A stretch of 64,000 nucleotides of DNA from Scalesia atractyloides (lineage: Eukaryota; Streptophyta; Magnoliopsida; Asterales; Asteraceae), in contig CAMTDV010000007.1 in the NCBI GenBank assembly GCA_947069175.1, positions 49,991,681 to 50,055,680 of the forward strand. Direction: 5' to 3'. The first letter of the stretch is position 1, and each line of letters opens with the position of its first letter. A program made the position numbers and the translations under genes. The notes below the pieces were generated by a model. It was given only the letters and a program-made list of their open reading frames with translations, was not told the DNA's origin and did no database searches. Below are positions 10,340 through 21,825 of the stretch, piece by piece.

Positions 10340-10351
10340 TGGTATCAGAGC
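10340..10351 (+). other. primer binding site of the gag-only Gypsy
   Basis: TGGTATCAGAGC, complementary to the 3' end of plant initiator-Met tRNA, lies three bases after the 5' LTR. This fixes the plus orientation of the element. Confidence 0.93.
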
Positions 10352-11179
10352 TTTTGACTATAGGGATATAGGATAGGTTATTAGACCCTTAGAGCCTATA
10401 CTATAGTTGATTAGATTTTAATTGTTTATGTGGTTATATGCAAACTCATGATGTTTATTTCTTTCATATTTATTACATATACAAATGCATGCAAACACTT
10501 CCGATACTACATTTTGTGATACATAGTGAATTATATTTCAGTCAAATATACATAATTACATACACATTCATCATACATATTTCAATGTTCACATATTCAA
10601 ATCATCTTCATACTTCCGTTATTCAAGATTTTGTCGCATTTTTCATTTTTCAAATCTCATCAGAGTGAGTTCTGCGACGGGCATGTAGTAACTGTAAGGG
10701 TACAAGTACCGGTAGTCGGAACGTCCTGTCTAGGTTGGCATTCGTATAAATCCAATATAACGGACCTGTTTGCCTACCTGGGGACTAACGATGAGAGTAC
10801 GAAGGACCTACTAGGCCAAAGCATGCCACACTAAACGTCGTTCGAACTAACCCCACTTTGAGGTGTCACCGTGTCCGCACCTGGATACATTCCGAATATC
10901 ATACGTTACATACATATTTCTCGATTTTCTCGGGTTTTAGTGTACGTAACCAGGCTAACACATGCGAACCATATGAAAAACCCGGTAATCATGGGGGCCC
11001 ACATGATTACGAAGGTGAAGTATGGCGGCATGCAAGGCCCAATTACGAGCAAAGCCCAAGACATCCTATGGATGTAGTAGATTTATTATTCTATATTTAT
11101 TTTATGAATGTTCATTCCTAAATACGACACATGATCCCTAAAACATCCAACTCATACTCTTGATATGTATTCCTTGTAG
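10352..11179 (+). other. leader of the gag-only Gypsy
   Basis: About 830 bp between the primer site and the gag start. Open frames are short and unsupported. The region around 10690-11050 is less AT-rich than its surroundings but shows no recognised domain. Confidence 0.6.
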
Positions 11180-12511
11180 ATGTCTTCTAGTCTCGCTCGT
11201 AGGAAGATGAGATCAGGAAAAGCCCGCGAGCGCATGGCTGCCCAAATCGCTCAACAAATGGCTGCCGTAATACCCAACATTGTAGTTCAAGTTCAACAAG
11301 CCCTTACCGCTAATTCCGTCAATCAAGAAGATCAGAATGTTGTCAACCCTCCCCCAATTACCACTAAATGCACCTTCAAGCATTTCAAATCCTGCGACCC
11401 TCCAAAATACGAAGGGACTGAAGGTGTTACCGCTCTCCTCCATTGGTTTGAAGAAATGGAAAACACTTTTCTAAATTGCGATTGCCCCGATGATCGCAAA
11501 GTGCGATATGCTACCGGTCGTTTACTTGGAATAGCACTTACATGGTGGAATACAGAGAAGGCCAAACGAGGTGTTGAAGATGCTATGACTTTGACTTGGG
11601 AAGAGTTGAAGAAAATCATGACAAGATGGTTTTGCTCAAGAAGCGAAATCAAGAAATTGGAGGATGAGTTCTATTCTTTGAAACAAAAGGAAGGCGACCA
11701 CACCACATACAACAAGAGATTCCTCGAGTTAAATCAAATGGTTCCCAACTTGTTCACTCCTCTTTACCGTTTGATCGAGCACTACATCCGAGGTCTTCCT
11801 TAAAAATTCAAGACTCTGTTATAAGTACCACACCTGCAACTTTGGAAGCAGCAATGGAGTTAGCTACAGAGCTCACCGAGAACCGCATACGGAATAAGGA
11901 CTTCAAGGAGGAGAAGAAGAAGGATAAAGCATCAACTGAAACCTCAAACTCCACCCAAACCGAATCCCCTTCTCAACCCATTTCTAAGAGAAAACGAGAT
12001 GGGCAACTTTTCGCTGTCACCCAACGCAATCAACCAGCCTTACAAGCCGTACCCCTCCAAGCTATCCCAATCACTCAAGTAGCACCCAACTCAACTTATC
12101 CAAATAAGAAACCTTACCTTGGACCTCACCCTCAATGCAACACCTGTTTTTATCACCATCCATCTACCTTACCTTGTCGACTATGTGCGAATTGTGGACG
12201 CTATGGTCATTTGAGCAAGGTTTGCCGCACCCCTCAAAACCAAACCTCACCCCCTACACAAAACATGATCCAAACATATCAACAACCCCAATACCCCATG
12301 TTACCTTATGTTCGAGCTTGTTTTAATTGTGGCGACCCTAAACACGTGCCCTCGATTGGTTAACATCATAAACGCCCAAGCTCAAGCAAACCCAGTTAAC
12401 CAAGGAAATCAAGAAAACCTAACCACTAGGCCACCAGCAAGAGGAAGAGTTTACAGCATCAACGCCAATCCTGTTGAAGATAATGACGGCCCAAACGAAC
12501 CACCCAACTAG
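11180..12511 (+). pseudogene. Gypsy gag with frameshifts
   Basis: The first open frame (11180-11803, 207 codons) carries the retrotransposon gag domain, with HWFEEMENTFLNCDCPDDRKV, TWWNTEKAKRG and an EFYSLKQKEGDHTTYNKRFL block. It stops just after a conserved IRGLP. The protein continues in another frame at about 11815-12363 with a basic, Gln/Pro-rich region and a CCHC zinc knuckle CANCGRYGHLSKVC (12184-12225). A second knuckle (CFNCGDPKH) is cut by another frameshift, and the tail runs in a third frame to 12511. Gag would bind and package RNA. Two frame breaks make this copy inactive. No protease follows. Confidence 0.88.
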
Positions 12512-12644
12512 TTTTCGTCATAAAAAATCAAGATTCAACTCCAACCGCTTAGTTTTTATGTTTTTCTTTATGTTATCTCAATTGCAAATTGGAAATTTAT
12601 CCAAGAATCTTAATACGAATTACTATTTCAGTTTTGTTTTTATA

Positions 12645-13358
12645 CTCATTGAATTAACATTCATATCATCATACATCTCAACGTATTTCAATCTCATCAT
12701 TCAAAGAAATTGGGCTGTGTCTCACTTCTACAAAGACTAACCTCTTCATTATAACAAACGAGAGAGGTACTGTCATCATTCAAACATGTATACTTTCAGA
12801 ATTGAGACTCAAGTTTTGGTTGTTGTGTTTAGAGTCACATAGAACTAATCATAATTTACTGATAAAACCAATGAAAATTTGACAAGAATATGGTGGATAC
12901 GCCGCTGGTACTTCCTATATATAAGTATTTTTGCCAAAGGATCAGAGGCATTGTTAGGCGGTTATGAGAAGTTCCATGTAGGATTTAGTAATGTCTTGGT
13001 TGAAGTTTGTTTTATACTCAATGATTTAGCATTCATATAATTTCATCATTTAAAGAAATTGGATTGTGTTTCGTTTCTACATAGACTAACCTCTCCATCA
13101 TAACAAACGAGAGAGGTACTGTCACCATTCAAACATGTATACTATCAGAATTAGGACTCAGGCTTTGGTTGTTGTGCTTGTTTATGTTCTAGAGTCACAT
13201 CATAGAACCAATCATAACTTACTGATAAAACCAATGAAAATTTGACAAGAATATGGTGGATACGCCGCTGGTACTTCCTATATATAAGTATTCTTGCCAA
13301 AGGATCAGAGGCATTGTCAGGCGGTTATGAGAAGTTCCATGAAGGTTTTAGTAGTAGA
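12645..13358 (+). repeat. 363-bp tandem duplication after gag
   Basis: Two copies, about 12645-12995 and 13008-13358, are offset by 363 bp. Both contain the block GACAAGAATATGGTGG (12881 and 13244) and the palindrome-like GAGAGGTACTGTCA. They lie where pol would be in a full element and do not resemble pol. Confidence 0.85.
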
Positions 13359-13630
13359 AGTTTTGTTTTAGGGTGTAACCTTATCTTTCCAAACGTATCA
13401 AAACTCTTGTGCATAAAATCATACTTAGTCAGTCAACTCTGTTTATCAATATTCTTTATCGTAGGCAACAAAAAGCGATTCCTGTAGTATGGTATTCAAC
13501 CCTTACAAGGAACGTTACCGCCTCAAACAAAATTTAAACTCTTACTCCCTTCTAAGCATGTAATTGTCAAATTAAAACACCATCCTTTTGAGTCAAACAT
13601 GCCACTACTTAAATTTCGGGACGAAATTTC

Positions 13631-13645
13631 TAAAAGCAGGGATAC
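13631..13645 (+). other. polypurine tract of the gag-only Gypsy
   Basis: TAAAAGCAGGGATAC directly precedes the 3' LTR and follows the Tekay-like context AAATTTCGGGACGAAATTTC. Confidence 0.75.
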
Positions 13646-13830
13646 TGTAACATCCGTAAAAAACCTGGTTAACCAAACCCGCTTCGTTTATTAACCGAAC
13701 ATCCAGTTAAAAATTTCGTTGCGTATTTAATGCTCAAATTAATTTTATACAATACATAATTAATAAATATATTAGAATTTAAAATCTATAATTGAAAATT
13801 TTTAATAAACAATGAAATAAAAAATAATTT

Positions 13831-13915
13831 GCTGATGCCGGGTTTCGAACCCGGGTCAGCCGGATGAAGTCTCAAGGTCTTAACACACAAACATCCTATC
13901 ACTCCGCCACTTGTG
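13831..13915 (-). other. tRNA-like module 0 (3' LTR, antisense)
   Basis: Counterpart of 7781-7865. The B box and T-arm are unchanged. One substitution falls in the region after the A box. The downstream T run is six instead of seven. Confidence 0.65.
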
Positions 13916-14922
13916 GTTACTTGTTGAAATACTGAAACAATTAATATTTAATATAAAACTCGATGTCAAATACTGTCACTCAGCGCGCCCAAATCACCCT
14001 CGCCGGAAATCCCGACGATATCGCCAATCTTTGACGGTTTCTATTGATTTAACGGATGAATTAACATAACCGTCGGTTATAACTGAAAAATCTTTAAGTC
14101 ACTCATTCAAATCGGCAAAAACATAACCGAATAATTTTGAATTCGAAACCGGAAATGTAATTAAATCCGAGTTATACTTTATTCATCAGTTGAGCTCGCG
14201 AGTTTATCAAAACTTACACTCTCCAATTCGCTCAGAAAACCTCGCCGCAAGTCGCCGGAATCCTCTTCAAGTTAACCGGAAATTATCACCGGAAAACCGA
14301 ATTCATTCCGTCCCTTCTGCTTACTCTAAAATAGGATTTTTAGAGCTCATACCGACATCACCCACACTCACCTTAAACTCCCTGAAGAATCTCTGTCGCA
14401 AGAAATACATCGCCGGAATTCTCTGCAAGTCGCCGGAAAACCGAAGCTTTCATCAAAACGGTAAATACCTCGACTCTTTCTGTTTCAATCCATTGTTAGA
14501 CCATTACTAACATCAATCCATCACCCAGAATCAATCCCAGACGACGTTGCCGGATATTCTGTACTCGCCGGAAAATCGCTGGAATTTCCGAAATCACGCT
14601 GTTAATCGGTATGATCATCTAAACCTTCTGATAATCGTTGCTCAGTAGTTCAATTTCTCATCTAATCAATAAAAACTGTTAATTGATCCGAACAGACGGA
14701 GTTCACAAAACAGAGCCGACGAATCCTTGCCGGAGTTCTGAGAAAGACACCTGTTCGGTATATTCAGTTCCAAAACCCTCTCTATTTCATCGCATTACAA
14801 TCGCTTTTAATGTTCGTTAATTGAATTTAACAAGAAACGGTTGATTAACCGTTGTCTGTGTTTTGAACGAAGAAGATGATTCGAACTAGTGTATAAGATT
14901 AATTAAAATCAGTATAATAAAC

Positions 14923-14998
14923 GGGTTAGACACACAGTCCAGCGGTGGACTGTGTACACACAATGAACACACGTCTCGAGTTCGATCCCTGACCCAAC
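14923..14998 (+). other. tRNA-like module 1 (3' LTR)
   Basis: Counterpart of 8870-8945, with the D-arm-like hairpin and B box unchanged by eye. Confidence 0.6.
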
Positions 14999-15091
14999 CT
15001 CACTCTCTTAAATGAAAATGCTCTTTTTAAAACACAACCGGGCTAACTCACAGAGTAATGTTAAGTATAATAAATACCAGAATATTAACCA

Positions 15092-15170
15092 GGTTAGACA
15101 CACAGTCCAGCGGTGGACTGTGTGCAACACTAAACCACAGGTCCCGGGTTCGAGACCTGTTGACGGCACC
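15092..15170 (+). other. tRNA-like module 2 (3' LTR)
   Basis: Counterpart of 9039-9117, with both hairpins and the T5 run after it kept. Confidence 0.6.
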
Positions 15171-15251
15171 GGTTAGATACAATGAAATCCTTTTTAAATA
15201 AATGATTTTCGGATTAAATTAAATAGTTATAATTAAAAACAGAAATATTTC

Positions 15252-15329
15252 GGGTTAGACACGTAGCTCAGTTGGTAGAGCTGAGTGCACGCGTACGGGA
15301 GGTCACGGGTTCGAGTCTCACCCAGCGTA
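15252..15329 (+). other. tRNA-like module 3 (3' LTR)
   Basis: Counterpart of 9199-9276. The A and B boxes are intact. It has GAGCTGAGTGC where the 5' LTR has GAGCTGCGTGC, and one change at the 3' end. Confidence 0.62.
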
Positions 15330-15818
15330 TACTTATACACGACCGAACCGGTCAACGGTCAACAGTCACGGTCAACGGTCAAAGTCAAAAAGTCAACATT
15401 TTTTTATTATTTTTATTTATGTATTTAATTTAAAAATCAATTAAAAATACTTAAAAATAACATTTTTAAAGTTAGAAAATAGCCTTAAACTCAAAAAAAT
15501 ATATCCAAAAATCCTATTAAAATTGTTAATAAAATCCACTTATTTATCGTACCTTTTCGTTATTAATTAGGTTAGTTATTCCTCGTTGATCAGTCCTCTA
15601 AACTCGTGCGCATTCAACATCATCAAGAGAACGCACCAAATGTGAGTGAATTCTTACAAATTCCCCTTTTTATTCATGTTTTGGGGTGTATCATGTGTCG
15701 CTCAAACTAATTCGCTTATTCAAACTCGTGCTATACCATATTATGATCTAAACTTAGGATGTAAATATTGTTTGTTGCGATGTATTACATATTGTCAAAT
15801 TGTATGTAAATTATTTGT

Positions 15819-15980
15819 TAGGCCCATCAGTTCCTCGTGGGAGACGAGTTGAACAACGCGTGCCTCAAAACTCATTCATTAGGCCCATCAGTTCGTAGAA
15901 CAACGCGCGCCTCAAAACTCATTCATTAGGCTCATCAGTTCCTCGTGGGAGACGAGTTGAACAACGCGTGCCTCAAAACA
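15819..15980. repeat. three-unit minisatellite in 3' LTR
   Basis: Same structure as 9766-9927, including the shortened middle unit, so the array predates this insertion. Confidence 0.85.
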
Positions 15981-16394
15981 ATCAATTGTTGTATGTGTGC
16001 AATATTTAATATTATGTGTATTGTGAATTAATTTACATCTACATTTACTCATATGTGGTTATGCACTTTATTTTATTATCAATTCAATAAACTTGTTTAA
16101 ATGTTTTTCATAGGATTCACTCGCCAACTTTTTGTTGATCCAAAAATCATTTTTACACATGATACAGGTGGACAGGATGAAGCAAGGAACACATAGGAAA
16201 GTGCCTTAGAAGAAAAATAATGAAGCCTAGAAAGATGTATAGAACATGTTGAACTTGTATGATATTGATTGTATGATCTTCTTTAAAATTGTAATAATAA
16301 ATATGAAACATTATAATAAATGTCATGAGCTTTGATGAAAACCCAATCATGCCCCGATCACCTTTTCCGCTGCGGGTCGGGGTGTGACAGATTC

Positions 16395-17935
16395 AACTTT
16401 CATTGCCGCTCTAGGAGCTCGATCTTTTCCCTATTGGCACTGCTACTTGCTGCTTGAACCTTCTCCTTTGACTTATAGATTTCATCCTCTTTCTTTCCTT
16501 GGTCATCTACAGATTTGGTTAGGTTGACTATGCTCTTCAGTCTTTTATCAGCAAACATATCTCCCTTGGGAATACCTGCATTTTGTTACTAAGAAAGTTT
16601 GAAGGACGTGGAACTGATTCAGAGGATATTTTTGCCATTAGAGCTTTGTTAACTTCTTCCTTTGTTTCAGCAATTTCCTCTGCCAATTATAATCTTCCAC
16701 CACCAACGCCCTTCTGGCTGGAGTCGTATCAGCGTTTTCATTCTTTAGCAACAGACAATCTCTTTTGAAGTACCCCAAATTCTTGTGGTTGTAGCATCAC
16801 AGCTTCGACTTGTCGAAACCAGCTTTTCCCAGTGTCAATCTCTTTCTCGTTTTGTCTTGAAACTTCTTCAGCCACAAGGTTATCATTGCCATTTGCCATT
16901 TTAAATCCATTTCCTACATAACATCTGGATCTACTTGATACATGTCTTCAGTAGTAAGAGAATCTCGTTTTAGCTCACCCGACATAAGAGCTTCGTAAGT
17001 GCTCAAGAAGGTGTTGAACAAGGCAACATGTTCAGTAGATATCTTGAGAGCTTGAGCACCACCGACCACAGTGGGCTTTTCATTGGGCTGTGGAGCCTTT
17101 GTAGAGTTTGCGGAAGAGTTAGAGTAAGATGCATTAGAATTCTGAGAGCTTGAACCACCAGTGGTTATGAAAGCGATGAATGCCATGTTTTTATGAGCAA
17201 CTGTAGCAGCAACAAATTGACCTAATTTCTGAGTGTATCCTGCTTGCTTCATTTCTCTTTTTAGGACATCCGTTTCAAATGCCTTTAATGTGTTGACCAT
17301 ATCCGAGAGAGTGACTAGAGTTGTGCTGTTTAAAAGGATCTTTTAATCAGCATGCATTGTAAGCTCCACTAGTTTGGAAGAGAATCCAAAGCTTCTTGAT
17401 TGAGGCATAGTTGGTGACGGGATTACCATCTTTCTTCATTTTTGTCAGCATGTTAAAAAGCGGCTGATATGATTTGACAAGCTTTCACCACGAATGCTTC
17501 CAAAACTATCTTACTCCTTTTGAACCATATCTCTTTTGTTCTCCATCAGTTCTAGATTGCCTTTATAATGATCAGTCAGTGCCAACCACAGATCATGAGC
17601 TATGGTGTATTCTTCAAATAAGTTGTTGTCATCTTTCGATAAGGCCATTGTAAGAACAGCGTGAGTACGGCGGTCACGTTAAATCAATGACCTATCTTCA
17701 TCAATGTAGGTCGTGGGATCATCGTTGATAGTACGAACATTATTGTGAATTACCATAGGGACGTGGGGTCCTATGGTAACAAAAATCCATTGTTATAGTC
17801 TGTATACTCAAAGAACGACTTGAATCTATTCTTCCGGCTACTGAAATCTTCAGATCCTTTCAACTTTGGAGGTCTACTTGCAGTTCCAGTTTCAAGCTCG
17901 AATTGAGCAACAGGATTTAGTTGATTAAGTGCCAT
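16395..17935 (-). pseudogene. Copia A gag, N-terminal part (split by Gypsy insertion)
   Basis: The minus-strand start ATG is at 17935-17933, and the first residues MALNQLNPVAQFELETG lead into RPPKLKGSEDFSSRKNRFKS, typical of a Copia gag N-terminus. Further left come LDSLPN-like and MVNTLKAFETDVLKREMKQ blocks (17300-16914), then EMDLKWQMAMI near 16905-16870 and a degenerate zinc knuckle reading CYNHKNLGYFKRDC near 16800-16760. Stops and frameshifts break the chain many times. The protein continued into 7587-6031 before the Gypsy inserted. Confidence 0.85.
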
Positions 17936-18594
17936 GATGATTCGTTTTAAGTTTGAATTGTTTATAGATGGTTAAATACGCTGTTTTTAATGTTATTGGG
18001 CACAAGTACGCTAAACTATGTGTTACCAGGCTTAATTACGCTAGAAGTCCTCACATACGCTACAAGATCAGATCACGGATTAAGAGTAATTACGCTCACT
18101 ATCACGCTCGAATAAGAAATGTTTCTTGGACCGGCAACAAACAAGTACGCTGATAAACCAGAAACACACACAGATTTGGTTAAAGTCGCCGAACTCTGTG
18201 ATAAAATCCCTAGGATTTATAGCACTGACCCTTAAGTCGCTTTCGGATAAAAATGCTAACACCGAGACCAACGTAATAGACAAATACGCTATCTTCAACC
18301 AGATCTACGCTTTCTTCAAATTTATCTACGCCAACTTCAACAAAAATATACCTAGAAGGGTTTTAGTACCAACAAAAACCCTCTAATCACACCAAAACAC
18401 CGCTATAACCATGGTATCTTGCATCAAAATGACCAAAATGATACTCTAAACATTGATTACCAACAACTCAAATTTTAAACACACCAAATCATGCTATTTG
18501 AACCCAATACTTTTTGAAAAACTTGAAACTTTGAAAAAAAACCTTCAAAAACCTTGAAAATCTTAACAAATATCAGTCATTCAAGAGCACAAAT
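17936..18594 (-). promoter_or_regulatory. Copia A 5' leader with TACGCT/AGCGTA array
   Basis: The untranslated stretch between the primer site and gag holds at least eight exact TACGCT hexamers on the plus strand (17977, 18007, 18037, 18056, 18091, 18146, 18285, 18306) plus variants CACGCT and TACGCC. All are in one orientation, AGCGTA in element sense. The same hexamer is in the LTR just upstream of its TATA box. Confidence 0.7.
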
Positions 18595-18606
18595 GCTCTG
18601 ATACCA
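18595..18606 (-). other. primer binding site of Copia A
   Basis: Minus-strand TGGTATCAGAGC, complementary to initiator-Met tRNA, three bases inside the 5' LTR. Confidence 0.92.
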
Positions 18607-18609
18607 AAT

Positions 18610-19060
18610 TATGAGTCTCAAAACAGTCTTGGATCATAGTGATGGTGATTGACAAACACCCAAACACCTATAGATTAGGTGTTTGAATGATATAACTATG
18701 AAAACACAAAAAAAAAACTAAGATGAAGGTGAAGAATCTTGTTCAAGATTTAATCCCATAATGATGATAACAATCATAGATCTTGGATATTGATTTGAAG
18801 CATGTAAATCAGACACAAATGCATAAAGATGATAACAAAATAACCTTGGTCCAAGAAACTTGGAACCAAAGGATTCATGCCATTCATATATATAACTACT
18901 GACCTCTCAGCGTAATTAGTAATTACGGTGGGAGGATAATTAAGTCGCCACTAGTACAATCCCCAAAATTACATTTTTGACCATTCTACTTTTACTAACT
19001 ATTACAATTAGGCTATAAACTATGAAACTCAAGTATCGACGGTCTCAAAACGTTTTAACA
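18610..19060 (-). repeat. 5' LTR of Copia A
   Basis: Matches 692-1125. The minus-strand start is TGTTAAAACG, and the inner end reads CATA rather than CACA, a likely point change. TATATATAA at about 18888-18896 is a candidate TATA box, with AGCGTA at 18908-18914 just upstream in element sense. Confidence 0.9.
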
Positions 19061-19065
19061 TAAAC

Positions 19066-19739
19066 TTTAACTTTCTCTTTTCTTTACAAACCATCTTATG
19101 TTAAGTTACCGATCATATTTTTTTTCTCGAATAACTTTTAAAATATAATATTTTATAAAATTTCAAATATGTATGATAAAATGCTTATTTTTATCTATAT
19201 TCTGTGTAAATTTCATTTAAAATCAAGTTATGCATCATAATGTACTTGTCATCGAATCACAAAAGTAAAAGTCGTCAATCAAAGATGCTTCAAGGTTTCT
19301 TTTTTACAATAATAATTTTGTTTTATTCTTACAACGTATAAAATATGATGATTTATAAAATTTTGGAGTTGTTGCTACAAAATTTCTTTCTTTCAATATT
19401 TCGTTATAGATATTTATTTTTCGCTAAGTGAATACTAATATGTAAATCTTACAAAGAGTCTTAGAAATTATTTAAACCACAATTGAAGTGCCCGACCTTC
19501 GCCCACTAATAATTATCCAATATAAGACAAGGCAAAACATATCACTATATTGTAATATTTTTAACGAAATATTCATGGTCGCCATTTTGCTCTAGAACGT
19601 TAATAGCGTTTTACAACATTACTAATATACTTTGTCATTGATGCATATACGTATATTATTACTTATTTAGTATTATATCAATTCAATTCTATATCAGTCA
19701 TTGTCAAACATATTAACATACTATAGAATTATATAATAA
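19066..19739. other. AT-rich intergenic sequence
   Basis: No gene, clear repeat boundary or RNA gene is seen. Confidence 0.6.
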
Positions 19740-20180
19740 ACACAAAAGGGTGTCGGTTATTATTTTCAGTTTGCAATGATTAGCATAAAGTTCGGAAGCT
19801 TCATCCAAGCGGAGGTTATATGTGATGTAAGCTATGAACAAATGTGAATTCATAAGAAGTAAAGTCTTGACAGATAATTAAAAGGCTCACAGAAATTCAA
19901 ATGTTGAATTCTTAATGTTCTGTCACTATAAATATATAATACTATGACCTAACCCATGTGAAGTTATTATCGTACGACTGTTCCAGAAATCACACTACCC
20001 ATTTGATCATTAATTATTCTTTTCTAGTTGTATCTTTTAATGTTCCTTTTTTTAAGTAAAGGAAACACGTAAATATAGGTCATGTGGAGGAGTATCCGTG
20101 ACCACAATGATTGAGAAGCAGTTATAATTTTATTAACAAATCTTTGGTTTCATTATTTCATAAGAAAATACTTTGTTTAA
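19740..20180. repeat. duplicated block a upstream of SAUR1
   Basis: Similar over most of its length to 43222-43700, including AAGGGTGTCGG, TGTAAGCTATGAACAAATGTG and CATGTGAAGTTAT. It is the outer end of the SAUR duplication, about 4 kb before SAUR1. No coding potential is visible. Confidence 0.85.
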
Positions 20181-20184
20181 CAAT

Positions 20185-20485
20185 CTTAATGAGCCTGTCA
20201 ATGGTTTAGATTTTTTATTGTTTCAGCACTTAATAGTTCAGATTGCTTGTTTCGCGAGCAGATGTCTGAATGGTTTAGATATTTGTCTGTGAATGGTTAA
20301 GCATTATAATGAGTTTGAATGGTTAAGACCTCTAATCTGAATTGGTCATACATTTGTGTCTGAACAGTTAAACATTATATTGACTCTTAATAGTTCAGAC
20401 ATATTACTGGTTTAACACCTAATGCTTGAAACCTCTTATTGATTCAGCATTTAATCATTCAGATGATGTTGTCAAATAACCCCTA
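20185..20485. repeat. array of TCTGAATGGTTAAG-like motifs (MITE-like insert)
   Basis: About ten direct and inverted copies of a motif close to CTGAATGGTTAAGAC fill this stretch. The duplicate locus lacks it between 43700 and 43725, so it inserted in the SAUR1 copy after the duplication, or was lost from the other. Confidence 0.7.
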
Positions 20486-20504
20486 ATATGAACATATACA
20501 CAAT

Positions 20505-20585
20505 ATTCAATACAACTTCGTTGTTATGTGGTTTCACGTGACTAAACATACTTGGCTTATTTGATTAATAAGGTGGTTTTAGAAG
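20505..20585. repeat. duplicated block b upstream of SAUR1
   Basis: Similar to 43725-43805, sharing TTCAATACA, TTTCACGTGACTAAAC/TTTAACGTGACTAAAC and GGTTTTAGAA/GGCTTTAGAA. Confidence 0.8.
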
Positions 20586-20589
20586 GAGT

Positions 20590-21450
20590 CTCACATAGAC
20601 TTATTCTCGAAGTTCCATTCTATGTCCAACTGCTCTCCAAGAAAAAATGGTGGTCGGACATATATCATTAAATATATAAACAATATGTAGGACAAAATAA
20701 CATGTATCGTAGATATGAAACAAAAATGAAAAAGACAAAATAGTAGACATTATGTTCTTTGTAGTTCCATATTGCTTCTTAAAAGGAGGATCGCTTGATG
20801 AGGATATGAGAAAAAGCTAATAGGCAATACATCATATGGTGTAATACATGAGTAAAAATAGATATGTGACCGTGTACCCTAATTAAAGGAATTGATTTCC
20901 GACATTACAATAAAGCTATAACAATCAAGAAACATGGCTATTTGAGTTGCTTATTGGGAAAAAAGATCATTGTTTAGACACAGGACATCAAATACTTCAT
21001 GCTATTAAGATTGAGATAGATGAATATCCCAGAAGACCAATTTCTAATCATGCTTGCTAACTATTGTTTCAACCACCATTACGTTCAATTTCAACATGTG
21101 CACATGAATTTTGGGTTTCACTTGGCGCTTTTGTTTATGATAAACCAAATATTAATGTGTCACACAATATATTTAGTGGGGTAGCTATAATTACTTAATT
21201 ATCCATTATGTGAGAAGCATGTGATCATTTATTAATCAGAGTTATGGATGGTGTTAGTCACAGAAGCCAAAATAGTTGATAAAGAGATGTTAAGAGTACA
21301 AATGATGAAAGTTTGTTTTATGAGTTAATATGATAAAAATGATTTAACTATAAGGGCCAAAATCATAATTTACTCTACTATTTATGATAATAATATGTCA
21401 CACAATATTTTCTTTACCAACCAACCAATAAATAGAAATTCTTATTCTTA
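20590..21450. other. intergenic sequence
   Basis: AT-rich, without a supported gene. I did not find its counterpart in the SAUR2 copy, where a LINE occupies this interval. Confidence 0.55.
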
Positions 21451-21454
21451 ATCA

Positions 21455-21625
21455 ACTTTAAGTATCAAATTAAGAAATAGCCAAGTCAAACTAATCAAAA
21501 GTATTAACGACGTGCACCGTACACAATAATTTGATTAATGGAGTCAATATAAAAATCAGCAAAGAGCCATGTTAGCTTATCACATGGACGCTTACACATA
21601 TTTAAAATAGGTTTTACATACATTT
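21455..21625. repeat. duplicated block c upstream of SAUR1
   Basis: Close match to 49177-49345, including AAGCCAAGTCAAACTAATC-like sequence, GACGTGCACCGTACACAATA and GAGCCATGTTAG. It is high in similarity for non-coding DNA, so it may hold promoter elements shared by both SAUR genes. Confidence 0.85.
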
Positions 21626-21825
21626 GTTTTGTGCATGAGATTATAGCTCAATGGTATTTTAGGGCGTGATATGATTTAAGTAACATTAGGTTTTAAGTGG
21701 ATTCCCAAGGGATTTTCTAAGATTTATTGGGTTTTCTTTAAAATTGGTGTTTAGGCATTATAGCTAGTGGAGATGTCAGACGTCCAGTGGTCCGTTACTA
21801 ATTCAAATTTGTCATTCAATATATA

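Larger units (their letters stand above)
7593..16389 (+). mobile_element. non-autonomous Gypsy retrotransposon with gag only and tRNA-like LTR modules
   Basis: An 8.8-kb plus-strand element with two LTRs of 2,744 bp each, TG...CA ends, a perfect GATTC duplication, an initiator-Met primer site at 10340-10351 and a polypurine stretch before the 3' LTR. The 3.3-kb internal region encodes only a Gypsy-type gag, broken by frameshifts, followed by non-coding sequence with a 363-bp tandem duplication. No protease, reverse transcriptase, RNase H or integrase motif is visible. This fits the TR-GAG class of non-autonomous elements. The context AAATTTCGGGACGAAATTTC before the 3' LTR is typical of Tekay-type chromoviruses, a likely source of the missing enzymes (inference). 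Confidence 0.93.
13646..16389 (+). repeat. 3' LTR of the gag-only Gypsy
   Basis: Same length and end motifs as the 5' LTR, differing by scattered substitutions and compensating 1-bp indels. The high similarity implies a fairly recent insertion compared with the decayed Copia A around it. Confidence 0.95.
692..19060 (-). mobile_element. Copia LTR retrotransposon A, interrupted by a nested Gypsy
   Basis: Minus-strand Ty1/copia element bounded by LTRs at 692-1125 and 18610-19060 and a perfect TAAAC duplication. Reading from right to left: 5' LTR, initiator-Met primer site, long leader, gag, protease with a DSG motif, integrase, reverse transcriptase with YVDD, RNase H, then an extra ORF before the polypurine tract and 3' LTR. 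This order (integrase before reverse transcriptase) is the Copia order. All gag-pol parts carry stops and frameshifts, so it is dead as an autonomous element. Gag is split by a plus-strand Gypsy at 7593-16389. Without that insert and one GATTC copy the element would be about 9.6 kb. Confidence 0.93.

Noticed and set aside
13242..13487. 81-codon frame in the Gypsy internal region
   Set aside because: It begins inside the 363-bp tandem repeat, and the first repeat copy does not keep it open.
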